NCBI GenBank assembly: GCA_002731665.1 | Contig: PCCJ01000028.1 | Span: 1 to 9,729 of the forward strand | DNA from: Actinomycetota bacterium | GTDB taxonomy: Bacteria; Actinomycetota; Acidimicrobiia; Acidimicrobiales; Poriferisodaliceae | DNA: 9,729 nucleotides | Reading direction: 5' to 3' | Shown here: piece after piece, positions 5,813-9,729 of the stretch | How positions within the stretch are numbered: position 1 is the stretch's first letter | Layout of the letters: each line of letters starts with the position of its first letter | The notes under the pieces: generated by a model | Seen by the model: only the letters and a program-made list of their open reading frames with translations | What the model was told of the DNA's origin: nothing | The model's database searches: none | Program-made: the position numbers and the translations under genes

Positions 5813-7710
5813 GTTTTAATGCAGAATCGTTGCCTATTGAGTTAGATGGTGTCGCCTATTTGGTTGACACTCGTCAATATTCGCGCACAACGGTTCCTGC
5901 GTTACGTGAACAGCGAGATACCAGCAAAGAGCCAGGTGAGAACACGCTTGACACTACGGGTGCGTGGGTTCGTTCTCAAACGGATTGGAGTTTAGGTGCG
6001 GGTCAAGAACATTTTGATTTGGCTGACAGTGATCGCAGGCGTTTTGAGTCTTCTAGCGGCGTTAATCCGTGGACGAAAGGCGAACTCTCGTTACTCCCCA
6101 TCACCGAAGAGAAACTAAACCAGACAGGCACAAATTTGAAGGTGCATCGTATAGGCACTTATCTTTATATGGCTTACGGTTCTGTTCTTGCGTGGGTATC
6201 TGATGCTACGACAGCTTCGTTCACAATTTCGGGGTCAAATTCTATTGATTTCAGCACGTCAACACCTTCACGGTCAGGTAATATCACTGACTTCCACTCA
6301 GACGGCACATACGTCTATGTGGCGTTCGGTAACAGCGATAAGGTAGCTCGATGCTCTATCAACTCAACAACGGTTGATGCGTGGCCTACGAGCGGCACAC
6401 AGAAAGCAGACATTATTGAGGTTGCAGCGGGCCGTTTGATAGGGGCCACTGCTTCTGACGCAAACATTTTTGAGTTAAACGCTAACGGCCAAAAGTTTTC
6501 TGGGTCACTGGACTACACGCCACAGTTAGCGCAGACACAATGGAAGTCAATAACTGGTGGCCCATCAGGTATTTACGCTGCCGCTAACACTGACAACACT
6601 GGCACCGTTTACCACATAAATGTTGACGCTTCAGACGGCACATTACAAACTCCGGTTATTAGTGGACAACTCCCTCATGGTGAAGAAATAAATGAGATCT
6701 TGGCATACGGCGAAGTTCTTGTTATTGCTACCAGCAAGGGGTTCCGTACTTCGCTGATAGACACCCAGTCAGGTGCTGTAACTATTGGCCCTGTCATAGA
6801 AGAGGGTGGAGCAGCGAACTCTTTAGAAGCAGACGGCAACTTTGTGTGGTGGGGCGGTAGCTCAGGACAAATTTATCGAGCTGATTTAACAAAGTTCACT
6901 TCGACTCTTGTTCCTGCTTTTGCTTCTGATCTGGTTTCTACTGGCGGCAGTGGCAACGTTGCGTCGATAGCTAGGGTTAGTAGCAAAACATATTTTGCTG
7001 CTACAGGCGACGGTGTGTACGGAGAATCGGGGACTGGGGTTAAGGTCGCTACAGGCACACTTACGATTGGTGAAGTGTCGTGGTCTACGGTTGTCCCTAA
7101 ACTGTTACGTTCTGTGCAGGTCCGTCAAGATCGAGCGCAATACACATTCGGTGAAGTTGACTACCGGCAAAGTGGCGGCATTGACTACCGGCACAACACA
7201 TACAGTTATCGTGGCGATCCGATCGCATCGTTCTTAGGCACAATCCAGTTCGGGGCAACTAACGACAACAACGTTACTGACACACTCACGTTGTCTCAAG
7301 GTGTGCCAAGCGATTTCACGTTCACTTCGCAGTCTTCAGTGTCTTACAAGTTTGTTATCACTATGACCAGGAGCGCAGACGACACAACCAAGGGACCTAT
7401 TATCGCTGACTGGCAAACAACTTGCGTTGTCACACCTAAGAGAGTGGACGAAATCATTGCCCCCATTGTGTTGCGTCGTAGTGTGTTGACTTCTCGTAAC
7501 AGCGGGGCACCAGCGACCTATGACTCTAACGCTGTGTTCACTTCTTTACGCAACCGGATGGAAGCAGGCGTAACTGTCGAGTATTACGAAGGTTCACGGT
7601 TAGAGAAGGTAACTATTGAGCGTCTTTCGATGCAACCTGAACGGATATCCGATGACGGGACTTGGTTTGAGGGTACCCTTGTTGTGAGGCTACTTACCGT
7701 ACCAAGTTAG
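5809..7710 (+). CDS. Large minor tail protein, propeller-like
   Basis: A 633-residue protein. I chose the GTG at 5809, whose GTGA overlaps the stop of the upstream gene; an in-frame GTG at 5791 would add six residues and overlap more. The N-terminal part (residues 1-100) has a pattern frequent in phage tail proteins: WVRSQTDWSLGAGQEHFDLADSDRRRF then GVNPWTKGELSLLP. Residues 112-405 contain repeated strands that read like propeller blades: RIGTYLYMAYGSVLAWV, SDGTYVYVAFGNSDKVARC, AAGRLIGATASDANIFELN, GPSGIYAAANTDNTGTVYHI, YGEVLVIATSKGFRTSL, ADGNFVWWGGSSGQIYRAD, SSKTYFAATGDGVYG. Residues 449-468 carry Tyr-Arg repeats (DYRQSGGIDYR, YSYRG). The C-terminal domain (540-633) ends with GVTVEYYEGSRLEKVTIERL and GTWFEGTLVVRLLTV. 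A carbohydrate- or receptor-facing tail role is plausible. Confidence 0.65.
   Translation: MSFNAESLPIELDGVAYLVDTRQYSRTTVPALREQRDTSKEPGENTLDTTGAWVRSQTDWSLGAGQEHFDLADSDRRRFESSSGVNPWTKGELSLLPITEEKLNQTGTNLKVHRIGTYLYMAYGSVLAWVSDATTASFTISGSNSIDFSTSTPSRSGNITDFHSDGTYVYVAFGNSDKVARCSINSTTVDAWPTSGTQKADIIEVAAGRLIGATASDANIFELNANGQKFSGSLDYTPQLAQTQWKSITGGPSGIYAAANTDNTGTVYHINVDASDGTLQTPVISGQLPHGEEINEILAYGEVLVIATSKGFRTSLIDTQSGAVTIGPVIEEGGAANSLEADGNFVWWGGSSGQIYRADLTKFTSTLVPAFASDLVSTGGSGNVASIARVSSKTYFAATGDGVYGESGTGVKVATGTLTIGEVSWSTVVPKLLRSVQVRQDRAQYTFGEVDYRQSGGIDYRHNTYSYRGDPIASFLGTIQFGATNDNNVTDTLTLSQGVPSDFTFTSQSSVSYKFVITMTRSADDTTKGPIIADWQTTCVVTPKRVDEIIAPIVLRRSVLTSRNSGAPATYDSNAVFTSLRNRMEAGVTVEYYEGSRLEKVTIERLSMQPERISDDGTWFEGTLVVRLLTVPS
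7157..7193 (+). repeat. 13-bp direct repeat inside the large tail gene
   Basis: TTGACTACCGGCA occurs at 7157-7169 and again at 7181-7193, a 24-base period (eight codons). It encodes the doubled DYR motif of residues 451-461 of the large tail protein. The exact DNA identity suggests a recent duplication or gene conversion, since synonymous changes have not yet built up. Confidence 0.6.
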
Positions 7711-7718
7711 GGGTCATT

Positions 7719-8477
7719 ATGGCTAAGGTACTGTTCTATGATATAGAAACTGCGCCCAACCTAGCGTACGTGTGGGGGCAGTACGACCAGAACGTGGTGC
7801 AGCAATACCGTGAGTGGTATATCATGTGCTTCTCTTACAAGTGGGAAGGTCAGAAAGCAGCGAAGGTAGTTGCCCTCCCTGACTTTGACTTGTATGGGGA
7901 AGACCCAGAGAACGACCGAGAAGTTGTGCAAGCCTTATGGGATTTGTTTGACGAAGCTGATGTTGTGATAGCTCACAACGGCGACAAGTTTGACATGAAG
8001 AAAGCTAACGCCCGGTTCATTGTCCATGACATGGGGCCACCTACGCCGGTGCATCAGATAGATACGTTGAAAGCGTCAAGACGATACTTCCAGTTCAACA
8101 GCAACAAGCTCGACAACTTGGGGACGCATCTGAGTTTGGGGAACAAAGTGACAACTGGCGGGTTTTCTTTGTGGGAGGGGTGCATGAATGGTGATGAGAA
8201 GGCGTGGAACACGATGAAGAAGTACGCTCGCCAGGACGTTGACTTACTCGCAGACCTTTATTACAGGTTGCGTCCGTGGATGACAACTCATCCGAATCTT
8301 GCGTTGTTTGATGGTCGCCCTGATTCTTGTCCGACTTGTGGTCATACTGATTTGATGCGTCGGGGGTATCGGTCTACGAAGGTTGCCCAGTACGCCCAGT
8401 TTCAATGCAAGAAATGTAAGGCGTATTGTCGTAAGCGTGTGAAGTCTGACGCTACGTCACCTAACTTGGTCCCTTAA
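7719..8477 (+). CDS. DnaQ-like 3'-5' exonuclease with C-terminal zinc ribbon
   Basis: A 252-residue nuclease of the ribonuclease H-like (DnaQ/DEDDy) fold, expected to remove 3' nucleotides from DNA or RNA with two metal ions. AGGGG at 7709-7713 lies five bases before the ATG. Motif I is FYDIET (Asp8, Glu10). Motif II is VIAHNGDKFDMKKANARF with Asp92, followed by QIDTLK (Asp115). Motif III is KYARQDVDLLADLYYRL, a Tyr169-x3-Asp173 of the DEDDy class. All acidic residues are present, so the enzyme looks intact. Residues 204-240 add a zinc ribbon (CPTCGH ... YAQFQCKKCKAYCRKR; Cys204, Cys207, Cys230, Cys233), probably for nucleic-acid binding. It closes the late operon instead of sitting by a polymerase gene, so a role in genome processing, recombination or host DNA breakdown is as likely as proofreading. 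The hairpin follows at 8486. Confidence 0.85.
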   Translation: MAKVLFYDIETAPNLAYVWGQYDQNVVQQYREWYIMCFSYKWEGQKAAKVVALPDFDLYGEDPENDREVVQALWDLFDEADVVIAHNGDKFDMKKANARFIVHDMGPPTPVHQIDTLKASRRYFQFNSNKLDNLGTHLSLGNKVTTGGFSLWEGCMNGDEKAWNTMKKYARQDVDLLADLYYRLRPWMTTHPNLALFDGRPDSCPTCGHTDLMRRGYRSTKVAQYAQFQCKKCKAYCRKRVKSDATSPNLVP

Positions 8478-8516
8478 AAATGAAACTCCCGCCGGGGAGA
8501 GAGTACCCGACGGGAG
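8475..8516 (-). terminator. Hairpin terminator in the convergent gap
   Basis: An 11-base-pair stem with one mismatch: CTCCCGCCGGG at 8486-8496 and CCCGACGGGAG at 8506-8516, around a nine-base purine-rich loop. On the minus strand the stem is followed by TTTCATTTTTA (complement of 8475-8485), the usual layout of a Rho-independent terminator for the leftward operon that ends at 8557. On the plus strand the stem follows the exonuclease stop by eight bases but has no T tract after it, so it would stop rightward transcription less well, though the stem could shield the late mRNA 3' end. Confidence 0.75.
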
Positions 8517-8556
8517 CCAGCACTAAACCATGAAAGCGCTGTTTGTTATTATAACA
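8478..8556. other. Convergent intergenic gap
   Basis: This is the only clear non-coding gap longer than a few bases. It holds the hairpin terminator and then an AT-rich stretch (TTGTTATTATAACACTAG) at the 3' end of the leftward operon. TATAACAC occurs at 8550-8557 and again at 8566-8573 inside the end of the last leftward gene. I see no tRNA, origin iterons or attachment site here. Confidence 0.5.
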
Positions 8557-8856
8557 CTAGTTTACTATAACACCATCCACAATACGTGTAACTGACCCAT
8601 CTTCATGTTCAATGAACTCCAGGTTGCGTGGCGTTGATAGCTGCGGGGCCGTCTGAGCATAAACTTTCGCGAATTCTGCGAATGACGGCCAGAAATCTTT
8701 TTCTCTGCCGAGTGAGTTGATTGTTGCCATGACTGGCTCGAAGTCTCGGGGTTCGATCTCTCGTTTCCATACTCTGAGGGTGGGGTCTGGTAGTTCTCGT
8801 TGCCACCAGATTTGTGTCATGTGTAGTAGTGCTTTGGTTGCTTCTTCGTCAGTCAT
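8557..8856 (-). CDS. Small G39P-like helicase-loader candidate
   Basis: A 99-residue protein, last gene of the leftward operon. The ATG overlaps the WhiB-like gene stop (ATGA), and a strong GGAGG (complement of 8861-8865) precedes it. Residues 1-67 are helical, with Trp at 17, 18, 30 and 56: MTDEEATKALLHMTQIWW, then a Trp and a run of charged residues, then EPVMATINSLGREKDFWPSFAEFAKVYA. The layout (N-terminal EE helix, a W at the middle, a small-residue helix, then a fixed aromatic-Pro-S-x-x-E-F motif) resembles G39P-type loader/inhibitors of the replicative helicase, which usually end in PPTIADI. Residues 70-99 are a polar tail ending in a small beta hairpin (EHEDGSVTRIVDGVIV). I see no helicase or other primosome gene in the window, so the assignment is by pattern only. 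Confidence 0.45.
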   Translation of the reverse strand: MTDEEATKALLHMTQIWWQRELPDPTLRVWKREIEPRDFEPVMATINSLGREKDFWPSFAEFAKVYAQTAPQLSTPRNLEFIEHEDGSVTRIVDGVIVN

Positions 8857-9116
8857 TTTCCCTCCAATAGATTCACTGCTTTAGTTACGTTGTAACCAAC
8901 TTCTTTCATAGCCTGCTCCCTCGCATAACCGCTATACCCACCCCACACCAGATGAGGCATGTACGCAGTACCAATCCAATCAGCCACACCCATAGAGTAA
9001 GCCAAACACTGCTTACGCACCGAGCATTCCTCCCAGCAGACCTCTTCACGTACACCACCTGCCATCAGACCAGTGCAAGCGGCTTGACTAAACCAGTATG
9101 GGCTGTCGAAATTCAT
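8853..9116 (-). CDS. WhiB-like iron-sulfur regulator
   Basis: An 87-residue WhiB-family protein. These actinobacterial proteins hold a [4Fe-4S] cluster on four cysteines and bind the main sigma factor to tune transcription; phage versions are known to take over or silence host WhiB control. Visible features: Cys14 in QAACTG, then Cys27, Cys31 and Cys37 in VCWEECSVRKQC, followed by the VWGGYSGYAREQA turn (Trp58-Gly59-Gly60) that defines the family, then a short helix to residue 87. Two things differ from the standard form: the middle pair is Cys-x3-Cys where Cys-x2-Cys is usual, and about 20 residues separate the last Cys from the WGG turn where about 13 is typical. No basic AT-hook-like tail is seen. 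ATGA overlaps join it to both neighbours. Family confidence is high; cluster binding is inferred. Confidence 0.82.
   Translation of the reverse strand: MNFDSPYWFSQAACTGLMAGGVREEVCWEECSVRKQCLAYSMGVADWIGTAYMPHLVWGGYSGYAREQAMKEVGYNVTKAVNLLEGK
8860..8865 (-). promoter_or_regulatory. Strong ribosome-binding site GGAGGG
   Basis: Read on the minus strand, GGAGGG lies three bases before the ATG at 8856 and inside the 3' end of the WhiB-like gene. It is the best Shine-Dalgarno match I see in the leftward operon, so the last protein is probably made in excess of its upstream partners. Confidence 0.55.
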
Positions 9117-9403
9117 TCCATCATCTTCAATACTTGTTCAGCGTTACGCCCATAGTTGGGAATAGAAGAAGACCTGAGTTGGTATTCGATAGCTGGGAGG
9201 GTAAAGGCACGGCATTGGTTGAGGGCGCGCACTACTTCTTGGGGTGTGTATCCGGCGATCAACGCTCTTTTAGCTATGGCTTGGATCTTTGGGAGTGGGG
9301 TGAGGGGTTTGGGGTGTACTCGATCCCAGAAGTATTGGACTGTTTGGTGGGCGTGGGTGTCTGTAACTATTTGACCTGGGACAACGTGGACTAGCTCAGT
9401 CAT
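9113..9403 (-). CDS. Small unrecognised helical protein of the early operon
   Basis: A 96-residue protein I do not recognise. It starts at the ATG complementary to 9401-9403, with only a weak purine stretch (GGCAGG) upstream, and overlaps both neighbours by a few bases, so it is almost surely translated with them. Residues 1-13 make a short beta segment (ELVHVVPGQIV). The rest is mostly helical: HQTVQYFWDRVHPKP, IQAIAKRALIAGYTPQEVVRAL, then FTLPAIEYQL and a polar tail ending AEQVLKMME. The AGYT-x-x-EVVRAL stretch followed by a second helix (LPAIEYQLRSS) could be a helix-turn-helix and so DNA binding, but that is a guess from shape. No metal or catalytic motif is visible. The product may work with the WhiB-like or helicase-loader-like proteins beside it. 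Confidence 0.6.
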   Translation of the reverse strand: MTELVHVVPGQIVTDTHAHQTVQYFWDRVHPKPLTPLPKIQAIAKRALIAGYTPQEVVRALNQCRAFTLPAIEYQLRSSSIPNYGRNAEQVLKMME

Positions 9404-9729
9404 TGTTGCCTGCCGTGAAGTCCTGTATCGCTAACCCAACCAACCCCAACGTCTGCAAATGCCTGTTCTGGCGATCACATTTCACGCAACGATGATCAGC
9501 CATGCGAGCTTCATGTCGTTTCTTTGCCTTTGCAGCTTTCTTAGCCGCTAATCCTGGGTCGTCAAAACTTCTTCGCGCAAGAAACTGGTTGGGTCCAAAG
9601 TATTTGCTTTGAGTAATGTTCAATGGCCCGTGTTGCCGGTTATTGATCATCGTCAATCCCAATCTCGGGGCGGTTTCGACGGTCCATAATGTATATCGAT
9701 ATTTTGTCGGCACCCCCCAAATTCGTGCA
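9396..9729 (-). CDS. Unknown basic protein, possibly 5' partial
   Basis: From the GTG complementary to 9711-9713 this protein has 105 residues, but the frame has no stop from there to the right edge, so the gene may begin outside the window (in-frame codons before the GTG read RIWG). GGGGG directly abuts the GTG, too close for a good ribosome site, which also favours an upstream start. Residues 1-45 (TKYRYTLWTVETAPRLGLTM, then GPLNITQSKYFGP) look beta-rich. Residues 55-72 are a strongly basic Lys/Ala helix (GLAAKKAAKAKKRHEARM), followed by a single Cys-x2-Cys at 76-79 (HRCVKCDR). That half zinc knuckle could be part of an HNH-like or zinc-finger fold, but I cannot confirm it. Its stop overlaps the next gene by eight bases. 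Confidence 0.5.
   Translation of the reverse strand, partial: ARIWGVPTKYRYTLWTVETAPRLGLTMINNRQHGPLNITQSKYFGPNQFLARRSFDDPGLAAKKAAKAKKRHEARMADHRCVKCDRQNRHLQTLGLVGLAIQDFTAGNND

Noticed and set aside
8550..8573. TATAACAC repeated at a 16-base distance, considered as an operator or origin iteron
   Set aside because: Only two short copies are present, one inside a coding end, with no symmetry or third copy.
8530..8595. 21-codon plus-strand frame for a hydrophobic peptide (MKALFVIITLVYYN...) just after the hairpin
   Set aside because: The only purine-rich site is part of the hairpin and 13 bases away, the frame overlaps the 3' end of the leftward gene, and such short frames arise by chance in AT-rich gaps.
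9098..9394. Plus-strand open frame with Trp- and Gly-rich product
   Set aside because: It is antisense to the 96-residue leftward gene, whose overlaps with both neighbours make it the better coding choice.
1..9729. Search for tRNA genes, CRISPR arrays, insertion sequences, integrase and defence genes
   Set aside because: Coding density leaves almost no room, and I saw no cloverleaf, repeat-spacer pattern, transposase or integrase motif on either strand.

Overview
The window is a stretch of double-stranded DNA phage genome (free phage or prophage), most likely infecting an actinobacterium. The evidence is a dense set of virion-protein genes, a lysis pair (amidase endolysin plus an r1t-type holin), and a minus-strand gene for a WhiB-like iron-sulfur protein, a family known essentially only from Actinobacteria and their phages. 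Base composition looks balanced by eye, so nothing here points to a high-GC Streptomyces or Mycobacterium host. I cannot name the host genus.

The plus strand from 1 to 8477 is one late-type operon with almost no intergenic DNA. In order it holds: the 3' part of a repetitive tail-fibre-like gene (1-771); three tandem, diverged copies of a small beta-rich virion protein (771-1340, 1340-1870, 1870-2388); a small acidic, Ala-rich helical protein (2396-2620); the endolysin (2620-3432) and holin (3404-3613); a repeat-rich structural protein (3631-4485); an FmdB-type zinc-ribbon protein (4485-4874); a connector-like virion protein (4874-5812); a large propeller-like minor tail protein (5809-7710); and a DnaQ-like 3'-5' exonuclease with a C-terminal zinc ribbon (7719-8477). 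Most junctions are TAATG, TGATG or GTGA overlaps, so translation of neighbours is probably coupled and their protein amounts linked.

A convergent gap at 8478-8556 holds a strong GC hairpin whose T-rich tail reads on the minus strand. It therefore best fits a terminator for the opposing operon.

The minus strand from the right edge to 8557 is a second tight operon, transcribed leftward: an unknown basic protein that may continue past the right edge (9713-9396), a small unrecognised helical protein (9403-9113), the WhiB-like protein (9116-8853), and a small protein resembling G39P-type replicative helicase loaders (8856-8557). This looks like an early regulation and replication module facing the late virion and lysis module.

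I saw no tRNA, CRISPR array, insertion sequence or integrase, and no wholly new system. The points most worth a second look are the altered cysteine spacing of the WhiB-like protein, the tandem tail-protein triplication, the zinc-ribbon exonuclease at the end of the late operon, the possible dual start of the holin, and the Tyr-Arg repeat shared by two separate virion proteins.
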